Positions 12,832 to 24,539 of a stretch of 64,000 nt of DNA are shown in pieces; position 1 is the stretch's first letter, and every line of letters begins with the position of its first letter. The notes under the pieces were generated by a model that did no database searches, was not told where the DNA came from, and worked only from the letters and a program-made list of their open reading frames with translations. The DNA is from Welwitschia mirabilis. Lineage: Eukaryota; Gnetophyta; Gnetopsida; Welwitschiales. Made by a program: the position numbers and the translations under genes. Location of the stretch: the NCBI GenBank assembly GCA_051453625.1, contig JBOZIK010000001.1, forward strand, positions 160,276,184 through 160,340,183, in the 5' to 3' direction.

Positions 12832-13189
12832 CATTTTAATAGGGTATTTCATAGTTTCTACTTTTATAATACAATATAATCAATATAATAATAATTAAAT
12901 ATATATAATGCAAAAAAGAACTAGTTCATATGCCACTTATTGAATCACTAATCTTAATAGACTTACAATAAAATTTGAAGGATAAATAAAGCTAAATAAA
13001 TGCTTAATTATTTCAATGAACATAATAAAATAATCACTAATGTTATATCATTTTGTATATAACATAACAAATAAGTACTTAAAACATTCAATTCATATAT
13101 ATTAACATGTGAAAACATACATTTAACAATACATATTTGAAAAGCATTAAGGCATACTAAAAGCAACAATAATCATTAAGAAATGTATT

Positions 13190-13990
13190 AAACCTTATTG
13201 AACTCTATGATCTTTATGGTTCCTTCTTTGTTAATGGGTATTCACAATTTCTTGTTAATTTTGTTATCAATTATAGTAAGATAACTACTCATGTTATTTG
13301 ACACCTGAACAAAGGTTGTAAAAGCAACAACATTCATAGGATATTCGCTTTTATCTTTATGATTAACTAGATGATCATTCAAGATGGCTAATCTTTGTAA
13401 CACTTAAGATTCTTAATTGCTCTTTTCTCTATTCCAAAAACGCTAAAAAATTTATCAAAATCCTCGTTCTAAAAAAAAACCAATGAGATGAAAACCCCAA
13501 AAAAATATTCATGCTATTTTCTCACCTTCGATGCATTCTTAAGTGGCTATCAATAAAGCTCCTCTTGAATACTTTGATTAAACAAAGTATTCATGACCAT
13601 ACCATCATTTTTCTTTATAATAAGTATAAGGAAGCTTTCATTATTTGATAGTTTATTAAAACATACACTCATAATCTCTAGATAGTATGATTTAAAAATG
13701 TAAAATATGTTGGAGGATATGATCTTAGGCTTAGGTTCTCTAATAAGAACCTCATAATAAGAATACTTTAGAACATTGATTTCTATAAGGCCAAAAGAAC
13801 CTATAAAATTAGCCAATGAGTTTGCAACTGTACTTCTACAACTCAATGATTTCATCTTTTCTTCTTTTCCCTTAGAATAAAGATCTATTTTTACTTTCTT
13901 TTAGATAATAAATGTGATCCATCAAAGGTTTCAAACCTTCTACATCTTTATTATCCTATTTAACATCTTCCTCTCACTTTGTTTCTTTCA
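13190..13990 (-). pseudogene. Unrecognised minus-strand coding-like stretch
   Basis: The frame is open from 13855 to 13550 (101 codons, the second longest run in the window), with MKSLSCRSTVANSLANFIG at its start. Further downstream another frame stays open for about 50 codons at 13400-13250, with RLAILNDHLVNHKDKSEYP. The amino-acid mix is less monotonous than chance frames in this A+T-rich DNA. I do not recognise a family, see no promoter or splice structure, and cannot rule out that both runs are accidental. Confidence 0.2.
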
Positions 13991-14679
13991 TAGTTTCTTA
14001 TTAAATAAAAACAGATAAACATAGTATTGATTTCATTTCTCACAGTTGTTATTCATATACCAACATTCTTCCTAGCATTGGCTTGCATGTTTTAGAAACA
14101 AATAGGGGCATGTGATGAGAAACCCTAGATATATATTCCTAAAATGTTAAAATTTTAAGGAATTATAAGGTTTATATGTATTCTTTTAATTTAAATCTTA
14201 ATAATTGAGGATTCAAAATGCCTCTTCTCCTTTTTATTATCAGCTTTCTTTGTCTCAATTTCTTGTTCTCAAATGAATTATTTGTGGTATTACTATTACA
14301 CCTCATGATGCTTCCTTCATGACATACACTGTAATATAATTGCACAAATCCTTGTGTGAAGAATAATGTAGTAGCTATGTTGCTACATTTCTAAGAAGTG
14401 CCAAAAATACCAAAAAATCAAGGGCTTGAAAAGTAACCTTTTAAAAAAATCATGATGATTCAAGTCTTCAAGAAAAGGCTCACAAAAATCCAAATGAAGT
14501 GAATGAGTCCATGATGCAATTACAAACCATTTGTGAAAGCATCACACATAGGTGCTTTTGGCTTTTGAAATGAATTATAAAGGAGCAATTATATTTTAGC
14601 TATCAATTGCTTTGGATATTATGCATTTTTATTTTTTAAGAAAAACAAATCATATTGTTATTATATATTTATATGAAAT

Positions 14680-14800
14680 TAATTATTGGATTCTGTTATG
14701 TCTATTAGGTAAAAATAGTAAAGAATGATTGAAGAAAAAAAGGGAAAAAAGTTCTTAATTAGGATAATAAAAGATAGGACATCATAATTAAATTTCTACT
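14680..14800 (+). repeat. Fragment related to the end of repeat A
   Basis: The blocks TATGTCTATTAGGTAAAAAT and TTCTTAATTAGGATAATAAAA correspond to 2090-2160 (TATGTCTATCAGGTAAAAAT, GCTTAATTAGAATAATCTAA). Only about 120 bp match. Confidence 0.4.
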
Positions 14801-14899
14801 ACGCATTCCAAGTATAAAGTACTTTGTAACTTAAAATTAAAAGAAAATACATTTATGTATTAAGGAAAAAAAACACTTTACAATAAGCAAAAAAGGATG

Positions 14900-15632
14900 T
14901 TGATAAAATTCCTTAAGCGATCCTTAAAGATAGACACACTTCTTAAAGAGTTGCTTAGAAGGCCATCGTGATTGACACTTAAAGGTTCTAAATTTATCCA
15001 AAGATGAAGATGATATAGTAAAGGACTAAGGCCCTTTTATAAGGACAGATAAGCATGGGGTGTGGTTACAAGTATTTGGCTTATAGCATTAGGTAAGTAG
15101 TTATAATAATGATGGTATTAAATAGGGCGGTTTGTCATCTACTACATTTGATAGAGATTGTTATGACAAAGCTAATTATTAATTTCTAGATGCCACTTCT
15201 TCTTCTAAATGTTATCATCATCATGAGTCTTTATCATCATCCTACTCAATAATACCACATGTCATTGTGATTACTACCATGTGTCATCAAGGATATAAGT
15301 TACTTTTTATGTGCAATTGGATTAAGTCCATAACTATAATTAATCTAATTCTTCATAACAAGTTACTAATGTGAGATATGTGCTATTTAGCATTGAAGGA
15401 CCAGTGGCACCAGTAGTTCTAGATAATGACATCAACATTTTAACTTCAATAATCTTCAATTTTAAGAACTTTCTTAAAATTATCATAAAAGACTTAAAAA
15501 TGTCATGAATTTAATGATAAGTCCATAATTATTTTAGAAAATTAATAGAAGGGGTTTTTTCTGCGATAAAATTGATTATATTAATGTCTTCTATTAAGAT
15601 AATCAAAATGTTAATTTTTACATATTAACACA
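14900..15632. repeat. Dispersed repeat C, copy 1 (probable copia-type LTR)
   Basis: It matches 57000-57715. Shared landmarks: an A+T-rich TATAAGGA/TATAGGGAGA box followed by GGGGTG.GGTTA, a CATGTC...ACCA-rich middle part, and an end in TTTTTACATATTAACA (TTTTTACATGTTAACA in the other copy). The right end reads TGTTAA on the minus strand and is preceded there by a purine block (GTTAGGAGA here, AGTTATGGGGTA there). It looks like a minus-strand polypurine tract plus 3' LTR start. The left boundary is not defined. Confidence 0.45.
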
Positions 15633-15890
15633 TCTCCTAACTAAACTTTGCTATGCCTAAATTAATAATGAAATGATTAAACATGAAAAAATGAAAGTTC
15701 TCAAGTGTAAATATTATATAACTTTAAAGAATTATATAGTTACTTTTTTGCAATTAAGGCATCAAAAAGAAAAATCTTGTGAAAAACAATGTAAAAATTT
15801 AATGCTATACCTCCTAACCAAAACTCAACTTTATCCTCAAAGTTATATGGTAAAAAGTGTTAAAATTATTTTAAGAACATAGTTCTAGAA
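15633..15890. repeat. Internal sequence adjoining repeat C, copy 1
   Basis: The match to 57716-57980 continues past the LTR-like end: AATGAAATGATTAAACATG and CCTAACCAAAACTCAACTTT are shared with small changes. A 69-codon plus-strand open frame at 15673-15882 has no counterpart frame in the other copy, so it is not a gene. Confidence 0.45.
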
Positions 15891-15994
15891 AGATTATGAT
15901 AAGCCATTTTATTGAAAGTTATTCAAAATGATGCAACTAAGCTAAGAAAAAGGAAAAACTAATTTCAACAAACTATTGGAAAATAGAGGAGTAA

Positions 15995-16160
15995 GAACAA
16001 AAGTAATATTTTTCCAACTAAAAAGTTTATTCTCCAAAATATTTCTCCATCTTATCTCATTAAATAATTTTCTTATAAAGGCAAGCATACTAGTATGATT
16101 TCACTAGGATTTTTATGTATCTCTAGGTGTGGAACCATAATTTACATACATACCTTAGCA
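15995..16160 (-). repeat. Repeat D, copy 1 (copia LTR end)
   Basis: It corresponds to 37355-37520: AAATATTTCTCCATCTTATCTCATTAA, CTTATAAAGG and TATCTCTAGG are shared. In the 37 kb copy this block lies directly beside a clear tRNA-iMet primer binding site, so it represents the 3' end of a minus-strand copia LTR. The rest of the LTR is not identified here. Confidence 0.4.
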
Positions 16161-16289
16161 ATTTTCTTCTCAATGTAAAAATATACTCTCTTCTAAGGAA
16201 AAACTAAAATACATAGGGGATATAATAAAACCTTTTGAAAGGAGTTTTCATATGAGGGAAATATTTCTTTAAAGATGTAATCAATTTAC

Positions 16290-16430
16290 TACCCCACATC
16301 CCATAGTAGCTAGACTTATTATGTGCATTACACATCTCATAATACTAGGTTAAAATATGTCTACACATCTCATAGTACTAGGTGATAATTATATTATACA
16401 TCTTATAGTATTAAGGTTAGGAGTAACTTC
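16290..16430 (+). repeat. Short tandem repeat, four degenerate units of about 33-40 bp
   Basis: Units begin with ACATC(C/T)CATAGTA, ACATCTCATAATACTAGGT, ACATCTCATAGTACTAGGT and ACATCTTATAGTATTAAGG. The spacer length varies. There is no coding potential. Confidence 0.6.
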
Positions 16431-16579
16431 AATTAAAGGCTTCAAATTCAAATGAAGACTATAATGTACAAGCAAAAATGAGTTTGAATTAACTCCTTGT
16501 CAATCCATTATTAGATTGAAAGTGATGAAGCTTCTCTTAATCCAATAATTTTTTTTTAAGATCAATTATTTGTTTTGCA

Positions 16580-18480
16580 ATTAAATGATGTACTAATGTA
16601 ATAAATTCATGCTATATAAGTTCCTTAATTTTATGATTCAACTCCCATATATCATTTTCTATAAGAGCATAGTAGTATTCTTTCATAGCTTGGATCCACT
16701 AGTTGTGTAGAATGATGTCTTTCAAAGAAGTTGATTTATCATTAAAAGTTAAATGAACCTTATTATTATGATCATCATGAGTTGTATCTGAGCTATGTCT
16801 AGTTTTAACTTTATCCTTTTCAATCATCATGGTCATCTTTAAGAGTAGATTATAGGCAAGTATGTGAATGTTCTTTTTAAATAGTACCAATGTCTTTAGT
16901 TAGAGAATTGGCTGAATTACTATGAGAATCATAATTAAGCATGTAGAAAGAACCAAATTACTTAATTTCTATAGGTTTCAAAGAATTTTCATGAATATAA
17001 GAAACTAGAGTAGGACTAATGGCTACATCTGCCCCTTCAACCATAAGATATTAAGCATTCAAGATGGTTATTAGATTAGAAAAAGGATAAACCTTTGAAA
17101 GATCAACATAATAATTATTGTTCAAAGTCTTTGAAAAAATAACATCATGAGAAATAATGATCTTATAATGCTCTAAGAGATAAACTTGATAATCCTTCTA
17201 GTTAGTTAGATATTCCATAAATATGTTGATGTGAGAATGTATTTCAAATTTATCATAACGTTCATGTGGAATATAGATGTAGTACTTGCAATTATAAAAA
17301 TGAAAATGATTCAACTTTAGCTTGTACTCACATCACTTGTTAACTAGAAATACTCCTTTTTCAGTATATTGATCAATCTGGTTATTAATATGCACATCTA
17401 TCTTTACTACTTCACCATAAAGATAGGTCTTATAGTCATTAAAATACATCATAAAATGCACAATATCCATGATTATGTGATTAAATCACTTAGCAATGCC
17501 ATTTGTAGAGGTTTCCTATGGAAGATCTTCAAATGATGAATTACTTCAGAAGTAAGAAAATCCTTAAACTTAATAGATGTGTAATCACCATTATTATTTG
17601 AGTGAAACTTTTTAATTAAAAAATTAACTTGATTTTACAATTTAGCTTTAAACTTCTTAAAAATGTCTAAAGTTTGAGATTTATATTTGATGAAATACCA
17701 CCAATTCATTTATGAATAGTTATCAATAAAAGAGATCAAATAATTAAAGCCATGAAGAGTGGAAACTAGCATAAATCCACATAGATCAGTATAAATAAGC
17801 AGAATCTTTCAATTAGCATGGAAATTACTTGATGTAAACTACTTCAAGTTACTTTATCCATTATACATGCTTTACACTAAGGAAAATCCCATGGAATGGA
17901 TGAAAGAAGATGATGGTAATTCTCACGCATGCATTTATGATGTAAGGAGTAGGATGTTCTCATTAAGCATCTCATAATAGTGAAGGAGAGATATCATCTT
18001 GGGAAATTATGTTAATTGACCTTTCACATTCTGATATAATCATGAAGATGAACAACATTTACATCTATATGGCCTTTCATAACTAGTTGTTAATTATAAT
18101 AATAAATATCCACTAAGTGCTTTATCATAGAAATTAAGTAATCTTCTTACACCAAAGCGGAAGCGATAGAAGATGTGACCATAAAAAAGGTACATATAAA
18201 AATGAAAAAGAGTCTATGAAGAGAGTACTGTAAAGTTAAAGATAACTAAATCGTATCCTTTTACTGAAACTAGAGTTCTATCTACCAAATGAACCTAACT
18301 TAGTGCTTTAACTAAGTCACCAAAATAATCACACTAATAAGTCATGTGATGAATAGCACTTGTGTTAAGAATCCACATATCGTCATGATCAATGTACTCA
18401 TTCATATCCACAAAGTTAAAATTATCAAAAAAAAAAAATAACTTAAAATTTGAAATAGTATCAATAAAATTAGATTTATT
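16580..18480 (-). pseudogene. Ty1/copia pol relic: protease, integrase, first part of RT
   Basis: On the minus strand the protease site is WILNTSAIHHMT (18375-18340), where a copia protease has a D-S/T-G-A core, so the catalytic Asp is now Asn. The pre-integrase part follows. The integrase core at about 17880-17450 shows LLIYTDLCGFM (the Asp of the first catalytic position kept), then FIDNYS and a K.F.AKL...F. pattern with HSNNNGDYTS in place of the S-D-N-G-E-Y/F site. Near 16690-16600 the RT domain begins (WIQAMKEYYYALIENDIWEL). The rest of RT and all RNase H are missing; the sequence turns into unrelated repeats. Stops are frequent, mostly at Gln or Trp positions. It is not functional. Confidence 0.75.
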
Positions 18481-18499
18481 AGTAACCACATTTTCCTTA

Positions 18500-19150
18500 G
18501 GTATAAACTTGATCTTGTCCTAAGGTATCCTACAATAGTTCATGATATGATCTTATCTTCCACATTATGAGCATTAATATTTATTCTTTTTAGGATTGAT
18601 AGTATTATAAACTTGCTTCTTATTTGACTGAGTCTAATTAGACTTCTTAGTTTGCTATTTTTATGAATTCTTACCCTTACCATAGTACATTTCCTTTTGT
18701 AAAAGAATATTACTAGAAGACTGTTTATGTTGACAAGGAGAGCCATAAGAATTAGAAATTTTAAATGTTACATTAGAGAAGGAGGATCTTATGAAGTTAA
18801 ATTAGGATTATGTGGTAATAAGATTCTTACTAAGCATGTGAAAGTTCATATTGTATAGTTGCATACTTCTATAAAAAGAGAGAATATAGCTACAAAGAGA
18901 TGAATCCTCCAAACATTAATGTAATTAATAGATACTTGATTCTTTAGGTTTATATTAGTAACCTTCACATTAATATCCATCATTTAAGCTATGATATGAT
19001 GCATTTTTCCTTTTTAATAATGAAGGTTATTCATGCTTGTAATGAGATTGATCAATTCTAGATCATTCTTTGTATAAAATGTATCCCATAAAATACAATA
19101 GTTGGTATAGCTAGACTTACTTCGAATAATAAGATTTTTATATGGAGATG
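18500..19150 (-). pseudogene. Ty1/copia gag relic with zinc knuckle
   Basis: The capsid-type domain reads TSMNNLHYQKGKMHH...MMDINVKVTNINLKNQ on the minus strand around 18985-18920 (the Q of the first motif is a stop codon), the usual UBN2-like layout of copia Gag. The CCHC zinc knuckle is at 18573-18532 as CS*CGR*DHIMNYC. All three cysteines and the histidine survive at C-x2-C-x4-H-x4-C spacing, although two stops lie inside it. Gag packages the element's RNA. It lies directly upstream of the protease in the same orientation, as in live copia elements. The start of gag is not recognisable, and neither a 5' LTR nor a PBS was found to its right. Confidence 0.7.
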
Positions 19151-19159
19151 CTGCTAATT

Positions 19160-20077
19160 TTTACATTATTTCTATGAGCTTATTATTAATGGATTTTCAT
19201 GAATTTTATTCATTTATATTCTAAAGAGGAATGTCCATTTTATCAAAAAATCTCAATCAAATCCATAAATGCATATGATAGATATAAAATTTTTATTTCA
19301 TTTCTTCTAACTTTGATCATCATGCAAAGTTATCATGAGGTTGGTTATAATTCCTATAGTTAATATAGATGTGAATTTATTTGACAAAATCTAAAATCTA
19401 CCTTTTAACATAGAGCTATGATGTAATCTAGAGGAGAGATAAAATAGGTTTAATAAGTGATGAGGTAAAGTTAAATTTTATAGGGATCTTACTTGTAATC
19501 ATTATTAAAAGTGATCTATTGACACATAAATAAATCTTATTGAATTCCAAAAAGATGAAATAAGAGATAATGAAGATAATGGTATAATCATAAGAAAATA
19601 GATCTTACTCTCATCCACAAGTTTAAGTGATTAATTTAAGTCACAATGAAAATAAAGTAAAGAGATAGAAAAAGGTTATGATGGAAAGGTATAATCATAA
19701 TAAAGAGAATTAATCCTAAAAATCCAAGTGATATATTCAAATCACAATAATTAATAATTAAAATAGATATTCCCTAAATAGTAAGAAGCCTACATGGATA
19801 AGAACAAATAAAGGTACTTTGTTAAAAATGTCTTAATATCAGTGAGGTAAATTATAATACAAAAATTCTAATTTGATTATTAGGTAATAAAAATGCAGAT
19901 TTATCGATTTTAGGATATTCTTCCAAATCTAGGTAGTCATCATATCCTCTCCAAGGATGGTATATTTTTATTATAAGGGAATAAAAAGATAAAATGTGAA
20001 TTAGATCAGTGAGATCTCTAAGTTATTAGCCAGTTTTGATTACCTTAGATATATATCCCCCTTAAGAGGGAGTATCA
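19160..20077. other. Unassigned; probably the 3' internal part of a plus-strand copia at its right end
   Basis: No domain is readable. The last bases are CCCCCTTAAGAGGGAGTATCA, a purine-rich run just before the LTR at 20078. That is what the end of a plus-oriented copia element looks like. Confidence 0.35.
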
Positions 20078-20440
20078 TGTAATGTTGACAATACACTTAT
20101 ACATTAGGCTTAATAAATTTTAAAATTAATTACATATATGTATTATTGTGGACCTAATAATGAAATTCAAGTAGATCCTGTCATTATGCCTCTCTTGTTC
20201 ACCCAATATACTCTTAGTTACCAAGACATACATGGGAATCTAGACGTTATGATATTTGGGACATTTTTTCTTAAGAGAGATACGGGTCTCCATAGGCATA
20301 AATTTCATAGTTAAGATAGTTAAAGATTATATCATAAGTTTAAAGGGTAGTAAATACTAAGATAGATCTTTGTCTATATAAGGTTCCCCATGTCTGCTAC
20401 CAATCAAGACTTCTTGCTACTAAAAAACATGATGCATTTA
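20078..20440 (+). repeat. Copia LTR (plus orientation), right boundary uncertain
   Basis: It begins TGTAATGTTGACAATACAC directly after the purine run GAGGGAGTATCA. It contains a TATA box near its 3' end, followed by a C-rich block where transcription would start. The right end was not fixed: no CA terminus with a following PBS is unambiguous. Confidence 0.5.
20374..20383 (+). promoter_or_regulatory. TATA box of the copia LTR
   Basis: CTATATAAGG, followed about 15 bp on by CCCCATGTCTGCTACC. Its position late in the LTR is the usual U3/R arrangement of copia elements. Confidence 0.5.
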
Positions 20441-20627
20441 TATGAATGTAATTTTTAATTTTAAAAACTTAATCATAAAAATTAAACTATGGGAAAGGCA
20501 AAGAAAAAAATAATAAAAGACACACATAAAGACAGGGTCTAATTTAATATAATTAAGTTAAATAGATTTTTCTTAACATTATAGTGTTACCTTAATCTAT
20601 CTAAATATAAAAATAGATCTAAGTGAC

Positions 20628-20645
20628 AAAAAAAAAAAAAAAAAA
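20628..20645 (+). repeat. Poly(A) run of 18
   Basis: Uninterrupted A18 between GTGAC and TCAAG. It could be the tail of a retroposed copy, but no body was recognised upstream. Confidence 0.7.
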
Positions 20646-20958
20646 TCAAGTTAAGTGGATCTTACTTCATATCCCAAACTTGACTTGATAAGAGATAAAA
20701 TAGAGAAAAGCAAAGTTAAGGGCTAATAATTATTATCAAAATTCCTCAAAACCTTGAAAAAATGCTTAAAAATGCTTAAAAAAATGAGCTTAGGACTTAC
20801 AAAAGTGGAAAATGCCTAAAAAACTCAAGAAAACTTGAAAAATAGCTTTAAAAAATCACAAGAATAAAACACTACCTATGTGCATAAAATAGGACTAATA
20901 GCGAAGCCATATCTCAGTTAAATGCATGTGATCTGATCAAATAATAGTTAAGAAATGG

Positions 20959-21921
20959 TGATGAGGATGAATTTTATATAAATGTTGTGAATTAATGATG
21001 CATTATTTTAATTATGTATTTTATCAACAAATAGATATTTTTATCTATCTTTATGCTTGCTAATTAAGAGATTAGTTAGTTAGTATTTTAGTAGGATAGT
21101 ATGCATATATTTTGTTATTTCATATCAGGTGTAGGATGTCAAGTGGCATGAAGATGAAAGAAAAGGTTAAGGTGGTGAATTAGCATAACAACCCAACCAT
21201 ATGCCTATTCCTTAAAAGTAAAGAATGAAAATATAAAAAATAACAAGGGTATAAGAATGTGATCATCACCAAAAGTGGAAATCTTTTTGGTAAAAAGGTT
21301 CTAGGAATAGACAAGGCAAAAAAGTCAAGTTAGAAAACTCTAGCTAGCCTACAAAAGTATCAACAACATTTTTCCATACTCCATAGAGTTACCTACAAAG
21401 GAGAAAAGGAGAATACAATTATTAGCTTATCTTCATATGATAATTAATATTTTAATATAAAGATAAAAAGCATTTGAGTATTATTGTATGCATACTTTAT
21501 TACTTGAAAAAGTAATATTACTTCTATGTTGCTCCTATTTGTGTAACTAAACATAAACTAGGATAATTTTAGTACTTAGAAATTAGTGTTGCTAAGTAGT
21601 CTATTTAACTTCTATAATGTTTTATTTCTTTTATTATCTCTTCTAAGTGTAATATATGTATATAGTAATTAATCTTTAATAAATAACCTAACTAGTTTTA
21701 GTAACTTCATTACAAGACTATTGTGATGATGAATTTTGAACTAAATGGTTAAGTCTCAAGTAGTTCTTTAGTAAGCCTTTGATGTATTTTTAATTAATGA
21801 TGTATGCTTATTTTAGGTTAGCAGTAGCGTAGCTTCTACATTTTTCTAGCATTATTTTACAATTTTTTATATCATTTTGTGATACTTTTTGCACTTATTT
21901 TATCATATAAGCCATCCATTA
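20959..21921 (+). repeat. 5' LTR of the giant gypsy element
   Basis: It starts TGATGAGGATGAATTTTAT and ends GCCATCCATTA; the terminal CATTA probably derives from CATCA, giving TGATG/CATCA inverted ends. It matches 34870-35827 along its whole length with small indels, for example TTAGTTAGTTAGTAT and AGTAATATTACTTCTAT. Confidence 0.85.
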
Positions 21922-21924
21922 TTT

Positions 21925-21941
21925 TGGTACTAGAAGGAGGA
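21925..21941 (+). other. Primer binding site candidate
   Basis: TGGTACTAGAAGGAGGA lies 3 nt after the LTR end. It begins with the TGG that pairs with a tRNA 3' CCA. The tRNA cannot be named because several bases are probably mutated. Confidence 0.45.
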
Positions 21942-21949
21942 TCACTCTA

Positions 21950-23260
21950 AAGTTAACTAGTAAAGATGATGAAAAGTGCCATGAAACAAGATAATTAAGG
22001 AAAATAATGATATGCAAAAGGTAGATACATTAAAGATCCACATAAATATGGTCTAGATGAGTGAACTTGAAGTACGGTTAAATTAGAAGTATAAGAAGAC
22101 AAATTTATAGAAGATGAAGTAACCATAGGAAAGATGGTAAAATACTAAATCTTTCCTGAATTGATGATTGAATTTGAACAATGGTTGCATAGTGTTCTTA
22201 CATCACCACACTCACTAGGAGAATATTCTCAAATAACTTAGTTTAAAAAACTTGAAAAAAGAATTGTAATAGGATGTTATTAGGAAGGTGATGGAGATTC
22301 AAGACCTTTATATTATGATATCCATTGGTTAAATGATTTAAGTCCTATTAATCCTATATCCCTATAGCAAGTAGATAAAGTAAGAAACATAGATACTACC
22401 ATGATATCCACTTTTAAAGATAAAAAATTAGAAGAATCCTTATTACACCTAAGCTTATTTAATGCTTTTTGTAAAGCTAATTATCTTGAATTAGAATCTA
22501 ATTTTCTAAGATATATGCCCTAAAATGAGATGCTTAATTATGGTATTATAGAAATTCTAATCATACTTTTAGTTTATGAGGAACCCTTAAAAATGCCTTC
22601 GTAGCTAAATTTCAACCCATGAAAATGGTTGAAGATTTAAGAGAATAAATTTTGAACATTGAATAAAGAGATAATAAAAGATTTAATGAATTCATGGATA
22701 GGTATAACATATTATTAGTCAAATATTCTAATCATGGAATTACATCTAGAGAATGAGTCATAGCCTTACTTAAAGAACTGAAGAGTCAAATATTAAAGGA
22801 ATTAATCTTATTATATAGAAGAAGCATCAAAGCCAAGAATCTCTAAGAAGTGGGAGAAGCCATTACTCAGTTTTATAACATGAGTTAAGGATGAGGTCAA
22901 GAGATTGAAAAGAAGAAGAAGGTAAATGAAGTATGTATCCCAAAACTAGATGGTAGTATATATAGTTAAAAACATATTAAAGTAATAGCTAAAAAGTGAT
23001 TGATAACATAATAGAAAAATTTCATCAGTTAGCTATATAATACTTTAAGGAGGAAGAAGGACCTACATGTGAGCACTATGGGGAGGATAATCATGATAAA
23101 ATAGAATACTCTTAGATATAATAATTTGTAGAGTGTTTTAGATATAAATAGATTGAATTTAAATTTTGACAATCAACCTCAAACTAGAAGGAAACCATAT
23201 CCTTACTAAAGTAGAAAATGAAAAGGAAAAATAGAGAGATCTTTACAAAGGTATGTAAAC
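21950..23260 (+). pseudogene. gag relic of the giant gypsy element
   Basis: The capsid-like part is readable in one frame from about 22140 (FPELMIEFEQWLHSVL) through ISTFKDKKLEESLLHLSL to FNEFMDRYNILLVKYSNHG (about 22680-22740). A basic stretch of Lys codons follows at about 22900-22940. The CCHC zinc knuckle is at 23068-23109 as CEHYGEDNHDKIEY. Spacing is exactly C-x2-C-x4-H-x4-C, but the second and third cysteines are tyrosines, each explained by one G-to-A change. Gag forms the particle and binds RNA. Stops break the frame repeatedly. Confidence 0.7.
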
Positions 23261-23789
23261 TCAAAAAGATAAGCGTAACATAATTACTATAGAAATTAGA
23301 AAAACATAAATTTAAAATACTAAAGATAAAAATGAAAAATAGAAAATAAAAAAGGAAAAATCCCTACTCAACCTTAATCAAATCCTAGAAAAGCAACAAG
23401 TAAGGCAATAACTACTAGATTTAGGGAATAAAAAGTGACATATGAATTGCAAATAAAGAATGTAAATTCAAGTAACTTCCTAAATAAATAAGAGGAAGAG
23501 TCTGAAAGAAAAATAATAAATGATACCTTAATAAATTCTTTGCCTTTTTTAATGAGAAGTAAATAAATAGAACATCAAAAACTTGAAAAAGATATATAAT
23601 ATTTAACAAGGATATTAGAAGATACAAAAATATTAATAATTTTATAAAACTTTTTAAAAGACATATCTATGTATTAAAAATAGAGGAAAAAATGCACTGA
23701 AAATAGAAAAATAAAAAAGAGAGTAAAAAAGAAAAACAAATTAAGATCATAAGAAAGGATCAAGTTTCTTGAGCTTCCATCCAAGTTAT

Positions 23790-24240
23790 TCAAAATAGAT
23801 AACATGAAAAGTATAATGATCTTGGAACACCTATGATAGGTGTAAAGGAATTTTAGACCTTAGAATAAGTATTAATGTTATGGCTTATAAAACTTATAAT
23901 GAATAAAGAAAACCAAAATTAATACATTACGAAGCAAAAGTTTACTTAGCAAATAGCTCAACAGTTATGCTAAAAGGAGTTCTAAAGGATATACCCATAG
24001 AACTTCAAGGTTTTACCTATTTGAGAGATCTAATAGTAATGAAAATTCAAGGAGATACCCATGCAATGATGTTTGGGAGACTGTAGATGGCTACTGCAAA
24101 TGCTACTATTTATTATAGAAGAGGGATAATGGAAATTGGTCTTAGAGATCTTAAAAAAGAAATTAAAATATTTAATGCAATGGTTGCTAAAGAAATGGTA
24201 TAGAACATAGAATCAAGAACCAATGAAATTCTAACATAGG
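23790..24240 (+). pseudogene. Aspartic protease relic of the giant gypsy element
   Basis: The region after the catalytic site is well readable: INVMAYKTYNE, VYLANSSTVMLKGVLKDIP, LIVMKIQGDTHAMMFGR and ATIYYRRGIMEIG. These are the flap and C-terminal ILGRP-like segment of plant gypsy proteases (here MFGR). The D-S/T-G site itself, just before INVMAY near 23870, is not recognisable. The domain lies between gag and RT, as in all gypsy elements. Confidence 0.65.
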
Positions 24241-24539
24241 AAGTTAATTTGATGTTACATAAAAAAAATAAGGAGAAATACAAGGAATAAGATTTACCAG
24301 CTTAAGAAGTAGAAAAGCCTCCTCTTAAGGAAGGACTAGAATATATTTAGGTAGCTCCTAATAAATATTTGATCTTAAATAGCTATTTAATGCTTTTTCA
24401 AAAGAGAAGACTTAAAAGAATGTTGATTAAAAGAAAATAAGCCTTTCCTTAGGATCATACATATGTTAAAGGAACATATTTAAAAATTGCTAACATAGAA
24501 TCTATTTAGACACTTCTATTAAATCAAGTTGACAACTAG

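Larger units (their letters stand above)
11700..14330. other. Unassigned A+T-rich region
   Basis: No transposon domain was recognised. Two details: an imperfect inverted repeat at about 12202-12233 (arms ATTGAGTAATTGGT and ACTAATTAAGCAAT), and the CA microsatellite listed separately. A possible minus-strand coding relic at 13190-13990 is also listed separately. Confidence 0.45.

Noticed and set aside
13250-13400. Peroxisomal thiolase-like N-terminus on the minus strand (RLAILNDHLV)
   Set aside because: Resemblance covers about ten residues; the conserved body of that enzyme is absent.
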